From: Legionella steigerwaltii
GTDB lineage: Bacteria; Pseudomonadota; Gammaproteobacteria; Legionellales; Legionellaceae
DNA: 64,000 bases
Direction: 5' to 3'
Assembly (NCBI RefSeq): GCF_001468065.1
Contig: NZ_LNYZ01000013.1
Span: forward strand, 62,001 to 126,000
Position numbers and translations under genes: made by a program. This document shows, one piece after another, positions 35,421 through 44,766 of the stretch. Positions within the stretch are counted from its first letter, which is position 1. Every line of letters begins with the position of its first letter. The notes under the pieces are model-generated. The model was not told the DNA's origin, made no database searches, and was given only the letters and a program-made list of their open reading frames with translations.

Positions 35421-36152
35421 ATGAATAAAAATAGGGATGTTGACTCTGGAAATTTGCGCTATATCTGTTGGTTATTGGTATTAAGTTTTAGTGCCATATT
35501 CTTGGCTTGTAGACTCGGTTATTACTATGTATCCGATGCGCAACGGTTTCCAATTACTACAATCAAAGTTGCTGCAAATTACGAGCACGTAACTCATAAG
35601 GAGCTGGAAGGGGTATTAGCAAAATATTTAAGTGATAGCTTCTTTACTTTATCAGTAAGCAGCTTACAGAATGAGTTAAATGAAATGAACTGGATTGATA
35701 CGGCAACTGTGGAGCGTGTTTGGCCAGATACATTGAAAATAAGACTTGTTGAAAAAAAACCAGTCGCAATTTGGGATAATTCATTAATGACTGAAGACGG
35801 CAGATTATTTAATGAGGGTGCTGTTCCAGAGGGTTTAAACTTACCCCGATTAAAAGGGCCATTATCTCAACAAGCAGAAGTCTTACAAGTTTACGAAAAA
35901 TTGAGTAAGATATTATCAATGTACGGCTTAAACGCTATTGGACTGCATTTACGAGAAAATCAATCCTGGGTATTGCTTTTAGGTAATGATATAAAAATAT
36001 ATTTAGGAAAGAAAGAGTTAGAAGAACGATTGCTGCGTTTTTGTAAAGCATATCCTGCAGTGTTTGCCGAAAAAATTGAGCAATTGTCTAGCGTGGACCT
36101 GCGTTATCCACGTGGTATGGCAGTGCAGTGGAAACAACAAACGGAACGATAA
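35421..36152 (+). CDS. ftsQ: FtsQ, divisome membrane protein
   Basis: 243 aa from ATG 35421; a longer in-frame start at 35382 would overlap ddlB. Cytoplasmic tail, one membrane helix (YICWLLVLSFSAIFLACRLG), then a POTRA domain beginning with FPITTIKVAANYEHVT and the FtsQ beta-domain (WIDTATVERVWPDTLKIRLVEKKPVAIW). It links early and late division proteins with FtsB and FtsL. Its stop overlaps the ftsA ATG (TAATG). Confidence 0.95.
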   Translation: MNKNRDVDSGNLRYICWLLVLSFSAIFLACRLGYYYVSDAQRFPITTIKVAANYEHVTHKELEGVLAKYLSDSFFTLSVSSLQNELNEMNWIDTATVERVWPDTLKIRLVEKKPVAIWDNSLMTEDGRLFNEGAVPEGLNLPRLKGPLSQQAEVLQVYEKLSKILSMYGLNAIGLHLRENQSWVLLLGNDIKIYLGKKELEERLLRFCKAYPAVFAEKIEQLSSVDLRYPRGMAVQWKQQTER

Positions 36153-37390
36153 TGGCAAAAAAAATAGAAAAAGATATTATCACTGGCTTGGATATTGGAA
36201 CTTCGAAAGTAATCGCATTAATTGGAGAGGTGACATCGGATGGCTCAATAGAAATCATCGGCATAGGTCGACATCCTTCTCGTGGCCTAAAACGTGGTGT
36301 TGTGGTTGATATAGAGGCTACGGTAAACTCCATCCAACGCGCTGTTCAAGAAGCGGAGCTTATGGCAGGATGCGAGGTGAGGACTGTTTTTGCTGGTATT
36401 GCCGGTAGCCATATTCGTAGCTTAAATTCACACGGAATTGTTGCTATTCGCGATAAAGAAGTATCTCAGGCGGATGTAGAACGGGTGATCGACGCAGCTA
36501 AAGCCGTAGCAATACCTGCAGATCAAAAAATTCTACATGTTTTACCTCAAGAATTTATTATAGATCACCAAGGCAGCATTCGCGAACCTATAGGTATGGC
36601 AGGAGTACGTCTTGAATCTCGTGTACATATTGTTACTGGCTCAGTAAGTGCTGCACAAAATATTGTGAAATGTGTGCGTCGTTGTGGTTTAGAAGTAAAT
36701 GATATTATTCTTGAACAATTGGCTTCAAGCCATGCTGTACTAACTGACGATGAAAAAGATCTTGGTGTTTGCCTAATTGATATTGGTGGAGGAACCACAG
36801 ATATTGCAATATTTTGCGAAGGAGCGATCCGACATACAGCGGTCATTCCTATCGCTGGTGATCAAGTGACCAACGATATCGCTATGGCGCTACGTACACC
36901 TACAAAAGCAGCAGAATCAATTAAACTGAATCATGCATGTGCATTAACTGAGTTAGCGAACTCAGATCATATGTTAGAAGTTACCAGTGTAAACGACAGG
37001 CCAGGAAGAAAAATATCAGCTAAAGCTTTATCCGATGTAGTTTCGGCGCGTTATGAGGAATTATTTACTTTAGTACGTAATGAATTGCGACGTAGCGGTT
37101 TTGAAGACAGAATGGCTGCTGGTATTGTTTTAACTGGTGGTGCTGCCAATGTTAGGGGTGGTATTGAACTTGCGGAGCTTTGTTTTGAAATGCCAGTGAG
37201 AAAAGGTTGCGCTCATTATGTTTCTGGATTGGCTGAGGCTACTGAAAATCCTTCATTTGCTACAGGCGTAGGTTTGTTGTTACAAGGTTACCAACAACAA
37301 TATGAATCAAACTACAATGTACCTAAAATGAATGATAACACCCAAAGTTTGTGGGCACGTATGAGAGAATGGTTCCAGGGGAATTTTTAG
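36152..37390 (+). CDS. ftsA: FtsA, actin-like Z-ring anchor
   Basis: 412 aa from ATG 36152, which overlaps the ftsQ stop. Actin-fold ATPase: IITGLDIGTSKVIALIGE at the N-terminus, LIDIGGGTTDIAIF (phosphate 2), IVLTGGAANVRGGIELAE (adenosine). The C-terminal amphipathic membrane-targeting helix is WARMREWFQGNF. It joins FtsZ filaments to the membrane together with ZipA, encoded 9 kb upstream. Confidence 0.97.
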   Translation: MAKKIEKDIITGLDIGTSKVIALIGEVTSDGSIEIIGIGRHPSRGLKRGVVVDIEATVNSIQRAVQEAELMAGCEVRTVFAGIAGSHIRSLNSHGIVAIRDKEVSQADVERVIDAAKAVAIPADQKILHVLPQEFIIDHQGSIREPIGMAGVRLESRVHIVTGSVSAAQNIVKCVRRCGLEVNDIILEQLASSHAVLTDDEKDLGVCLIDIGGGTTDIAIFCEGAIRHTAVIPIAGDQVTNDIAMALRTPTKAAESIKLNHACALTELANSDHMLEVTSVNDRPGRKISAKALSDVVSARYEELFTLVRNELRRSGFEDRMAAGIVLTGGAANVRGGIELAELCFEMPVRKGCAHYVSGLAEATENPSFATGVGLLLQGYQQQYESNYNVPKMNDNTQSLWARMREWFQGNF

Positions 37391-37492
37391 GTTACAAATA
37401 ACATTTAAAACGAAAATTGGTAATTGATTCCATTAAGAGTTGCATTGCCGGATTTTTTGTTAAAAAGAATAAACATGTGAGGGGAGCAGGTT

Positions 37493-38680
37493 ATGTTTGA
37501 ATTAATGGAAGGCCAACAGCATAGTAATAATGCAGTGATTAAGGTAGTTGGTGTTGGCGGCGGTGGCGGTAATGCTGTTGAGCATATGGTTGCAGAAAAT
37601 ATTGATGGAGTTGAGTTTATTTGTGCTAATACCGATGCTCAGGCATTGAGAGGCTCAAATGCAAAAATACACATTCAATTGGGTGATGAGCTGACTAAAG
37701 GTTTAGGTGCAGGGGCAAACCCACAAATAGGTCGCGAAGCGGCAGAAGAAGATAGAGATCATATTCGAGAAATCTTAAGTGGCGCAGATATGGTATTCAT
37801 TACTGCAGGAATGGGTGGTGGAACTGGAACTGGTGCTGCACCTGTTTTTGCGGAAATTGCCAAAGAATTAGGTATTCTAACCGTAGCTGTTGTTACAAAA
37901 CCATTCTCATTTGAAGGCAAACAAAGAGCATTGGCAGCTGAAGAAGGAATTCGTCGTTTAGCTGAACATGTTGATTCATTAATCACTATTCCTAACAATA
38001 AATTACTAAGTGTATTAGGTAAGAACATTAGTCTTCTGAATGCGTTCAAAGCAGCAAATAATGTGTTACTTGGCGCAGTAAAAGGTATTTCTGATTTAAT
38101 TACCCGTCCAGGTTTGATTAACGTAGATTTTGCGGACGTCCGCACAGTGATGTCCGAAATGGGCATGGCTATGATGGGTACAGGAAGCGCTGTAGGTGAA
38201 CAAAGAGCGCGCCAAGCTGCCGAAGCGGCGATTGCTTCTCCTTTATTGGAAGATGTGAATTTTTCAGGTGCCCGTGGAATCCTCGTCAATATTACTGCTG
38301 GCCTTGATATGTCAATTGGTGAGTTTGAGGAAGTTGGCGATGTAGTCAAGGAGTTTATTTCTGATGATGCAACCGTAGTAGTCGGAACAGTAATCGATCC
38401 TGAAATGACGGATGAAATGCGCGTCACAGTGATTGTGACTGGTTTAGGGGATGCAAGACAGCGTCATCAGCAAATGCAACCACAATCTCATCGCGCCCGT
38501 TTGTTAGAAACAACTCGTAGTGATGGTTCTTTGGACTATCAGCAATTAGATAGACCAGCTCTTGTACGCAAACAAGCTCAATCAAGTATGTCTTCTGCTG
38601 TAAAACAAAGTGGTGATAGTATTCCAGATGTGGACTATCTGGATATTCCTGCATTTTTGCGCCGGCAAGAAGAGGCATAA
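37493..38680 (+). CDS. ftsZ: FtsZ, tubulin-like division GTPase
   Basis: 395 aa. GTP-binding signature [20 protein letters not shown] and the N-terminal [13 protein letters not shown]7 synergy loop [12 protein letters not shown] variable linker precedes the conserved tail [13 protein letters not shown], which binds FtsA and ZipA. Ribosome site GAGGGGAG is good. The 102-bp gap after ftsA gives room for a separate promoter, as is usual for ftsZ. Confidence 0.98.
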   Translation: MFELMEGQQHSNNAVIKVVGVGGGGGNAVEHMVAENIDGVEFICANTDAQALRGSNAKIHIQLGDELTKGLGAGANPQIGREAAEEDRDHIREILSGADMVFITAGMGGGTGTGAAPVFAEIAKELGILTVAVVTKPFSFEGKQRALAAEEGIRRLAEHVDSLITIPNNKLLSVLGKNISLLNAFKAANNVLLGAVKGISDLITRPGLINVDFADVRTVMSEMGMAMMGTGSAVGEQRARQAAEAAIASPLLEDVNFSGARGILVNITAGLDMSIGEFEEVGDVVKEFISDDATVVVGTVIDPEMTDEMRVTVIVTGLGDARQRHQQMQPQSHRARLLETTRSDGSLDYQQLDRPALVRKQAQSSMSSAVKQSGDSIPDVDYLDIPAFLRRQEEA

Positions 38681-38689
38681 GTAATTTGA

Positions 38690-38723
38690 CCCTTCATCTG
38701 CTTTATTGTCGATGAAGGGAAAT
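38690..38723 (+). terminator. Possible terminator after ftsZ
   Basis: CCCTTCATC (38690-38698) pairs with GATGAAGGG (38711-38719) across a 12-base loop, followed by AAATTT. The T-run is weak, so partial read-through into lpxC is likely. Confidence 0.5.
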
Positions 38724-38842
38724 TTAAGCTTTAGGCACAAAAATAATTAGACTAAATATTAAAATGTTGCTACGATCACAAAGTTTTGCGTGCAGGATAA
38801 AAATTTAAAAAAATGATATATGAGGAACAAGGTGAGCACTGA

Positions 38843-39757
38843 ATGACAAATCAAAGAACTCCTAAAAAGGTGATCCAGGCAACTGGTGTAGGATTGCATT
38901 CCGGTGAAAAAGTGCTTCTAACCTTGAGACCAGCTCCTGTAAATACAGGTATAGTTTTTAGAAGAGTAGACCTATCACCTGTAGTAGAAATACTAGCTTC
39001 CTATGAGAATGTTGGTGATACGATGTTATGTACTACCTTACATCATGGACCTGTTAAGATCGCAACTGTAGAACATTTACTCTCTGCTTTGGCAGGTTTG
39101 GGTATCGATAATGCCTATATTGATGTAAACGCTCCTGAGTTGCCTATTATGGATGGTAGCGCCGCTCCTTTTGTTTTCCTGATTCAATCAGCAGGGATAC
39201 GCGAGCAAAATGCACCTAAAAAGTACATACGTATTCTTAAGCCCATTCGCGTGGAAGACAATGGGAAATTTGTCCAATTTTATCCATACAATGGATATAA
39301 AATTTCCTTTACGATTGATTTTGATCATCCGGCTTTTAACGATAAACCACAAACAGTAAGTTTTGACTTTTCTACAACGTCTTATGTGAAGGAGGTATGC
39401 CGAGCACGTACATTTGGATTCCTTTCCGATTATGAGAAATTAAGAGAATGTGATTTGGCTAAAGGCGGAAGTTTAGATAACGCCATTGTTGTTGATGATT
39501 ATCGTGTTCTCAATGATGATGGACTTCGCTTTGAATCAGAGTTTGTTTCTCATAAGGTATTGGATGCAATCGGTGATCTGTATCTATTAGGTTCTAGTTT
39601 GATTGGTGCATTCGAAGGTTACAAATCAGGCCATGAATTAAATAACAGATTATTACGTGAATTAATGGCAAGACAAGACGCGTGGGAATATACTTATTTT
39701 GATACTGAAGAATATCTTCCTAAAATGCAAACTGAATTTTATCCAGTTGAAGCATAA
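38843..39757 (+). CDS. lpxC: LpxC, UDP-3-O-acyl-GlcNAc deacetylase
   Basis: 304 aa. Zinc deacetylase that commits precursors to lipid A. Zinc-binding and active-site motifs: [31 protein letters not shown], the hydrophobic-passage segment, [21 protein letters not shown] and [12 protein letters not shown]. Position after ftsZ is the normal end of the dcw cluster. secA, common downstream in other gammaproteobacteria, is not found in this window. Confidence 0.97.
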   Translation: MTNQRTPKKVIQATGVGLHSGEKVLLTLRPAPVNTGIVFRRVDLSPVVEILASYENVGDTMLCTTLHHGPVKIATVEHLLSALAGLGIDNAYIDVNAPELPIMDGSAAPFVFLIQSAGIREQNAPKKYIRILKPIRVEDNGKFVQFYPYNGYKISFTIDFDHPAFNDKPQTVSFDFSTTSYVKEVCRARTFGFLSDYEKLRECDLAKGGSLDNAIVVDDYRVLNDDGLRFESEFVSHKVLDAIGDLYLLGSSLIGAFEGYKSGHELNNRLLRELMARQDAWEYTYFDTEEYLPKMQTEFYPVEA

Positions 39758-40089
39758 GAATGTTGCTTGGTAAAGACTTAATCGCGGAACCCAGGAAAAC
39801 AGTAAGCGCTTAGCCCCTATGCGGTAACGGCTGTATTTGGCACATCTTGCAAGAAACTGATGTATGCTGTGTTTTTTAGAAAAATATCCCCATAACCTGT
39901 TCTAAAATCCAATCGATTGAGTAAATATTAACATAGAACTTGACAATTACGGAAAAAAGCTACACATGGGTACATAGTTATATGCATGAACGTACCTATT
40001 CCTAGTTATGATTTTGCCTCCATCTGTGCTACATTTTATTCAGATTCTTAGTGAATTAACGATAAATGTTAGTAAAGGAGCATTGTGGC
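39758..40089. other. Intergenic gap, possible promoter only
   Basis: About 330 bp between lpxC and the peptidase gene. TTGACA at 39940-39945 with TACACA 15 bases on is a possible promoter. No RNA gene, repeat family member or convincing small gene was seen. Confidence 0.35.
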
Positions 40090-42126
40090 ATGAAACTTAA
40101 TGTAGGTCTTTTTACTTTTGCTTTGTTATGCAGTGCATCAATATATTCTGCAACTACTGAACCACAAAAAACTCCAGCTGAACAAGCACTTCATATGAAT
40201 TGGTTGGATACCAATATTTCACCGGCTAAAGATTTTTATTCTTATGCTGATGGTAGTTGGCAAAAAAATAATCCAATTCCGCCTGATTATTCAAGCTGGG
40301 GAAGCTTTAATATGATTAACGAGAAAGTCCAAGATATTATTCATCAAATGTTAATCAAAGCCTCAGAAAATACCAATGCCAAGCCAGGTAGTATAGAACA
40401 AAAAGTTGGTGATTTTTATTATAGTGGTATGGATGAAAACAGTATTAACCAACTCGGTATTAAACCCCTACAATCTGAATTTGATCGCATTAATCATTTA
40501 AAAAATCTAATCGATCTGCAAAGTGAAATAGCACACTTACATCAAATCGGTGTCGATGTATTTTTTAATTTTGGGAGTATGCAAGATTTTAAAAACAGTA
40601 AAGAGATGATCGGTGCGGCCACACAAGGCGGTCTAGGTTTGCCTGATCGTGATTATTATTTAAAAGAAGATGCTAAATTCAAACAAATTCGCGAGGCTTA
40701 TGTCAACCATATTGCCAAGATGTTTGAATTATTGGGTGATGCTCCAGATAAAGCCGCAATGGAAGCCAATACAGTGATGAAATTAGAAACGCAAATGGCA
40801 AAGGTTTCTATGTCTCAGGTAGAACAACGTGATCCCCATGCGGTTTACCATATTATGGATAGAGCGAAACTAACCCAAATAACTCCCGATTTTTCCTGGC
40901 CTGCTTATTTTTCAGCAGTAGGGCAAGCCCGGATTAAAAGTATTAACTTAGCAATGCCTGATTTTTTTAAGGATATGAATAAACAATTAAAAACAGTGTC
41001 CCTGGAAGATTGGAAAACTTATCTGCGTTGGCATTTAATTGATGCTTTTGCTTCCTACTTATCAAAACCTTTTGTCGATCAGAATTTCAAAATGGTTGCT
41101 GTTCTGACCGGAGCCGAGAAAATATTACCTCGATGGAAAAGAGTAGTTAGTACAGAAAATAGTGCATTAGGTTTTGCTATAGGTAAAATGTATGTAGCGC
41201 GCTATTTTTCTCCAGAAGATAAGAAACAAGCATTGGATATCCTCAAAAATATTCGCACCGTTTTACGTGAAGACATCAGTACCCTATCATGGATGACCCC
41301 CGCTACACGCAAAGCTGCATTAAAAAAACTTGATATGATGGAGGAACGCGTTGGTTATCCTTCCAAGTGGTGGGACTATTCCAAATTGAAAGTGGATAGA
41401 GGTCCATATGTATTGAATGTAATTAGAGCCAATGAGTTTTTAACTCAGCGTGATCTGAATAAAATCGGTAAACCTATAGATAGAACTGAATGGGGAATGA
41501 CGCCACAGACTATCAATGCATATTATGATCCCTCAATGAATAATTTAAATATTCCCGCAGGAATTCTCCAATCGCCATTTTTTGATCCTAATGCGCCTGC
41601 AGCAATGAATTATGGGGCAATTGGTTTTGTAATGGGACATGAAATGACTCATGGATTTGATGATCAAGGGGCGCAATTTGATGGACATGGTAATTTAAAG
41701 AATTGGTGGACTCCAAGCGATCTCGAGAAATTCAATAATGCAACCCAATGCATTGTAAACCAATTTTCACAATATGTTGTGGATGATAATTTGCATGTGC
41801 AAGGAAAACTGGTCGTAGGAGAGGCTACTGCTGATTTAGGAGGTATTACACTTGCCTATAGAGCATTTAAACATTCGAAGGCATATAAAAATGCGCCTAC
41901 CATTAATGGTTTGACACCAGACCAACAATTTTTCATAGCAACAGCACACGTATGGGCTATGAATATGAGACCCCAACAACTACGTAATCAAGTAACTACG
42001 GATCCTCATCCACCAGCTCGATATAGAGTAAATGGAAGTCTGGCGAATATACCTCAATTTCAGGAAGCTTTTCATATTCAAAATGACAGTCCAATGGTGA
42101 ATAAAAAACGCTGTGTGATTTGGTAA
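40090..42126 (+). CDS. Exported M13-family (neprilysin-like) zinc metallopeptidase
   Basis: 678 aa from ATG 40090; AAAGGAG lies 9 bases upstream and an in-frame ATG at 40066 only adds a charged leader. Signal peptide VGLFTFALLCSASIYSA. Family M13 features: N-terminal MNWLDTNISPAKDFYSYADG, NIPAGILQSPFFDP, zinc site VMGHEMTHGFDDQGAQFDG (HExxH), third ligand in EATADLGG, RVNGSLANIPQFQEAF and the C-terminal CVIW (CxxW). Cleaves oligopeptides in the periplasm or outside. Single gene with its own terminator. Confidence 0.95.
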   Translation: MKLNVGLFTFALLCSASIYSATTEPQKTPAEQALHMNWLDTNISPAKDFYSYADGSWQKNNPIPPDYSSWGSFNMINEKVQDIIHQMLIKASENTNAKPGSIEQKVGDFYYSGMDENSINQLGIKPLQSEFDRINHLKNLIDLQSEIAHLHQIGVDVFFNFGSMQDFKNSKEMIGAATQGGLGLPDRDYYLKEDAKFKQIREAYVNHIAKMFELLGDAPDKAAMEANTVMKLETQMAKVSMSQVEQRDPHAVYHIMDRAKLTQITPDFSWPAYFSAVGQARIKSINLAMPDFFKDMNKQLKTVSLEDWKTYLRWHLIDAFASYLSKPFVDQNFKMVAVLTGAEKILPRWKRVVSTENSALGFAIGKMYVARYFSPEDKKQALDILKNIRTVLREDISTLSWMTPATRKAALKKLDMMEERVGYPSKWWDYSKLKVDRGPYVLNVIRANEFLTQRDLNKIGKPIDRTEWGMTPQTINAYYDPSMNNLNIPAGILQSPFFDPNAPAAMNYGAIGFVMGHEMTHGFDDQGAQFDGHGNLKNWWTPSDLEKFNNATQCIVNQFSQYVVDDNLHVQGKLVVGEATADLGGITLAYRAFKHSKAYKNAPTINGLTPDQQFFIATAHVWAMNMRPQQLRNQVTTDPHPPARYRVNGSLANIPQFQEAFHIQNDSPMVNKKRCVIW

Positions 42127-42132
42127 TTTCTC

Positions 42133-42164
42133 ACTCATCCTGAATATTCAGGATGAGTTTTGAT
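42133..42164 (+). terminator. Terminator after the M13 peptidase
   Basis: Perfect 12-bp stem ACTCATCCTGAA/TTCAGGATGAGT around TA, followed by TTTTGAT. Confidence 0.8.
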
Positions 42165-42233
42165 AATTAAATTGCTTCCATTATGAACATTGGTTAGACT
42201 GTCTGCACCGTTTATTTATAATTAATTGTGGGG

Positions 42234-42320
42234 ATGATGATGACTCAAGAAGAAATGATCTGTCGTATTGTGCGTTATGTAACACAAAAAACAAATACTA
42301 AAAAAGCGTGTTGCGGATGA
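42234..42320 (+). CDS. Small ORF (28 codons) overlapping the next gene
   Basis: GTGGGG is followed by three in-frame ATGs (42234, 42237, 42240) and a frame encoding MTQEEMICRIVRYVTQ, then a Lys/Thr-rich stretch ending ACCG. The stop overlaps the next start as ATGA (42317-42320), the arrangement of translationally coupled genes. The product would be a tiny basic peptide with a Cys-Cys end. Not recognised; it may be a real small protein or a leader that couples translation of the next gene. Confidence 0.45.
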   Translation: MMMTQEEMICRIVRYVTQKTNTKKACCG

Positions 42321-42736
42321 GCAACATTGATTTATCTACTCTGCTTGATTACAAAAATCAGGTGGTAGTAGATTATTTTTGCCATCATCATCCTGAGTTT
42401 TCTGAGCAAGAAGTTAAAGTCTTATTTGCAGATTTAATCGCATGGATGTGGTTAAATGTACAAAGAGCAAAACAAGGTAAGAAGACCTATCTTTTTGGGC
42501 CCTTACTCATTCTTGATGAACTGTGGCATGCCTTTATTCTCCATACACGAGATTATGTTGATTTTTCCATGCGTTATTTTAAAACTTATTTTCACCATGA
42601 TGTTGAGCCTGTTGGTCAAGAGCACATGATGGAAGAAGAAGAATTAACTGATTATTTGCACGATTGTTTTGTTTATCTTGGTTCAGGGTGGGTGACTCGC
42701 TGTTTTGCAACAGCGCTAAGTGAAACAAATCGTTAA
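42317..42736 (+). CDS. GRDP-like small protein
   Basis: 139 aa from ATG 42317. The central LLILDELWHAFILHTRDYVDF followed by YFHHDVEP resembles the DExWHxxILxTxxY...FxxHxP signature of glycine-rich-domain-containing-protein-like (GRDP-like) proteins; its conserved His and Asp could bind metal. Cytoplasmic, no membrane segment. The start overlaps the small upstream frame, so the two may be one unit. Function unknown. Confidence 0.65.
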   Translation: MSNIDLSTLLDYKNQVVVDYFCHHHPEFSEQEVKVLFADLIAWMWLNVQRAKQGKKTYLFGPLLILDELWHAFILHTRDYVDFSMRYFKTYFHHDVEPVGQEHMMEEEELTDYLHDCFVYLGSGWVTRCFATALSETNR

Positions 42737-42750
42737 ATTTTTTTATTTTA

Positions 42751-42837
42751 ATTGTAGCCTGGGTGCAGCGAAGCGAAACCCGGGTTTAGATAGTTAAATT
42801 TTTCCCAGGCTCCGCTTCGCAGCACCCAGGCTACAAT
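42751..42837. repeat. Repeat family A, copy 2
   Basis: 87-bp imperfect palindrome with ends ATTGTAGCCTGGGTGC and GCACCCAGGCTACAAT. The arms carry GCGAAGCGAAACCCGGG on the left and CCAGGCTCCGCTTCGCAG on the right, around an AT-rich centre. It lies between convergent genes and may end both transcripts. GGCTACAAT follows once more at 42838. Confidence 0.88.
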
Positions 42838-42864
42838 GGCTACAATATTTAGATTTATATTGAA

Positions 42865-43290
42865 TTAATCATCCCCATCTGCTAAATGCAATAATGCTTT
42901 TTGTAACGGTTCATAATTACATTGTTGACTTTCGCTAATGATAATTTCTTTAGCTTTTTCTGATAATACATGTTTTGAAGTGGATGTGGATTTTTCATAG
43001 TGAACCATTGATTCAATAACAGCTACTTTAATTGAAGACAGTTGATACATTCCTCCTTCTTTGCGTAATTTATCCCGCAACTCAGGAACAGCATAACGTA
43101 ATTGTGATGCCCAGACAGCATCGGTAGTTGTTAATAGCAAACAGCCTTTATTAAAACTTCCTACATAACATGCATTTGCTAAAGCTTCAGGAAGCATTTG
43201 CCTCACTTTATCTGAAAGTTCTTCTAACTGAACAGAGCGTTGGCATATGTCGGCAAGTTGTTTATTTAGGCAATGGCTGATAGAACGCAT
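42865..43290 (-). CDS. dciA: DciA-like (DUF721) helicase-loading protein
   Basis: 141 aa. The segment CYVGSFNKGCLLLTTTDAVWASQLRYAVPELRDKL matches the DUF721 core (KH-like fold) of DciA, the ancestral loader of the replicative helicase DnaB that precedes DnaC-type loaders. An N-terminal helical region and a charged C-terminus flank it. In other gammaproteobacteria DUF721 genes lie between lpxC and secA; here it is about 3 kb from lpxC. Confidence 0.85.
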   Translation of the reverse strand: MRSISHCLNKQLADICQRSVQLEELSDKVRQMLPEALANACYVGSFNKGCLLLTTTDAVWASQLRYAVPELRDKLRKEGGMYQLSSIKVAVIESMVHYEKSTSTSKHVLSEKAKEIIISESQQCNYEPLQKALLHLADGDD

Positions 43291-43418
43291 TTTCTACTTA
43301 AATGAAAAATATTTAGTAAAGTTAGTATATACTTCGTGCAAAGTATAGAATAGTAAATATGAGTTAAATACAATATTATAATTTTTTTAGTAGACAATTC
43401 AGAATTATAGGTGAATCA

Positions 43419-43874
43419 ATGTTTGACAAGCCATACGATAAAAACGTTATTTTTTTTGCCCGAATGCATTGGATAATATTTTTTTACCCAGTTCTATGTT
43501 TATGTGCTGCTTTGGCAATTGTTAACTATGTAGAGGTAGATTTTCTACGCAAGGTTGGATATGGTCTTGCTGCTTTAGCTTTGATATGGATTGGTATGAC
43601 CTGGATGACCTATTATTTTTCTTCCATCACAATCAAGAGAAATCAAGTTATTATTCGCACTGGGGTTATTGTGAGACAAACGATTGATATCCCATTAAGT
43701 AAGATTGAAGCAATAGACATCCGTCAATCGATCTTGGGCAGCATTCTGAGTTATGGGATGGTCTGTATTACAGGTACTGGTGGTACGCGTCGCATCATTA
43801 ATTTTTTACACAACCCTTTGACGTGCAGACGTTATATTGAACAACTATTAGGTGAAATGCATCGAAATGATTAG
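43419..43874 (+). CDS. Bacterial PH-domain membrane protein
   Basis: 151 aa. Two membrane helices at about residues 18-38 (IIFFYPVLCLCAALAIVNYV) and 45-65 (KVGYGLAALALIWIGMTWMT), then a bPH2-type domain: ITIKRNQVIIRTGVIVRQTIDIPLSKIEAIDIRQSILG...GYGMV-like strand ending GGTRRIINFL. The topology is that of YdbS/YdbT-like proteins. Role unknown, possibly membrane organisation or stress. Confidence 0.82.
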   Translation: MFDKPYDKNVIFFARMHWIIFFYPVLCLCAALAIVNYVEVDFLRKVGYGLAALALIWIGMTWMTYYFSSITIKRNQVIIRTGVIVRQTIDIPLSKIEAIDIRQSILGSILSYGMVCITGTGGTRRIINFLHNPLTCRRYIEQLLGEMHRND

Positions 43875-43938
43875 CCTTGCCTAGAGATGCTTCGTAGAGA
43901 GTAATAACCGATTTTACTTTTACTGAATCTCTTCATAC

Positions 43939-44652
43939 TCAAAAATAACGTCGATATAATTTTAAATAGGTTTCATCATTTTCTAATTCAAGAAGATATT
44001 TGTTAATTGTAGCAATGAGGGTCTCATTATTTTTATTAGCCATAATACCATATCCTGCTCCCATTGGAGCGCCAACTGACTTCAATTGGTCACTGCTATT
44101 CGCAGTCCAAAATTCAACGGTACCGCTATCAAGTAGAACTGCATCGACTTCATTGTCATTAAGGGCTTGTAATACGTCTGCTAAAGTGTCATATTCCTTT
44201 ACTTGAACTGTATCACCAAATTGTGATTCAACCCAGGCCTTAAAAATGGTTCCCTTTTCCATTCCAATAGTTTTGCCCTTAATATCATGAATCGTTTTAA
44301 TTGAACTCGATACCTTAGTTGCATATTGTCCTCCGCCTATAAGATAAGGGAGGCTGAAAAGAAAATCTTTTTGTCGATCGGGGGTAATTGTGATCGCTCC
44401 TATGGCTAAGTCGATTTGGTTGTTTCGAAGTTGATTAAATAAATCATTGAAGCTAAAACTTTTAAAGTGACAGTCAAGTTGTGCACGTTTGCATATTGTT
44501 CTCATAAGATCAATTTCAAAGCCATAAAAATCAGTCTTATCTTTTGCTGCGATTTCAAAAGGTGGCCCATAGTCTGATGTACCAATGAGAACTGGTTGAG
44601 CCAGCAAATTAAAAGAGCACAAAGAGTAAACTAGAAATAATATAATACGCAT
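43939..44652 (-). CDS. Periplasmic amino-acid-binding protein (ArtJ/HisJ-like)
   Basis: 237 aa. Signal peptide IILFLVYSLCSFNLLAQ, then the SBP family 3 fold: IGTSDYGPPFEIAA, FYGFEIDLMRTICKR, NDLFNQLRNNQIDLAIGAITITPDRQKDFLFS, LKGKTIG-like DIKGKTIGMEKGT and a C-terminal GYGIMANK. It binds a polar amino acid for ABC uptake or for signalling. No permease or ATPase is adjacent, so it must work with a transporter elsewhere. Confidence 0.85.
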   Translation of the reverse strand: MRIILFLVYSLCSFNLLAQPVLIGTSDYGPPFEIAAKDKTDFYGFEIDLMRTICKRAQLDCHFKSFSFNDLFNQLRNNQIDLAIGAITITPDRQKDFLFSLPYLIGGGQYATKVSSSIKTIHDIKGKTIGMEKGTIFKAWVESQFGDTVQVKEYDTLADVLQALNDNEVDAVLLDSGTVEFWTANSSDQLKSVGAPMGAGYGIMANKNNETLIATINKYLLELENDETYLKLYRRYF

Positions 44653-44716
44653 AAGATTTCCTTATCTATTTATTATTTATTTTAGTCTATACATAAATTT
44701 TAATTAGCAATGAGAA

Positions 44717-44752
44717 CCTGGGGCAGTTTGGCTGCTACCAGGCTATTTTACT
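44717..44752 (-). terminator. Possible terminator downstream of add
   Basis: On the minus strand CCTGGTAGCAG, a short loop, then CTGCCCCAGG and TTCTCATT. The stem has a two-base internal mismatch and the T-run is poor. Confidence 0.4.
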
Positions 44753-44766
44753 TTCAGATTAGCGAA

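Noticed and set aside
37759-38427. 222-codon minus-strand frame inside ftsZ
   Set aside because: Shadow of the ftsZ coding frame; Ser/Thr/Pro-rich composition typical of antisense translation.
42751-42846. Family A repeats as CRISPR or attachment sites
   Set aside because: Copies are single, dispersed and palindromic with no regular spacers, cas genes, integrase or tRNA nearby.
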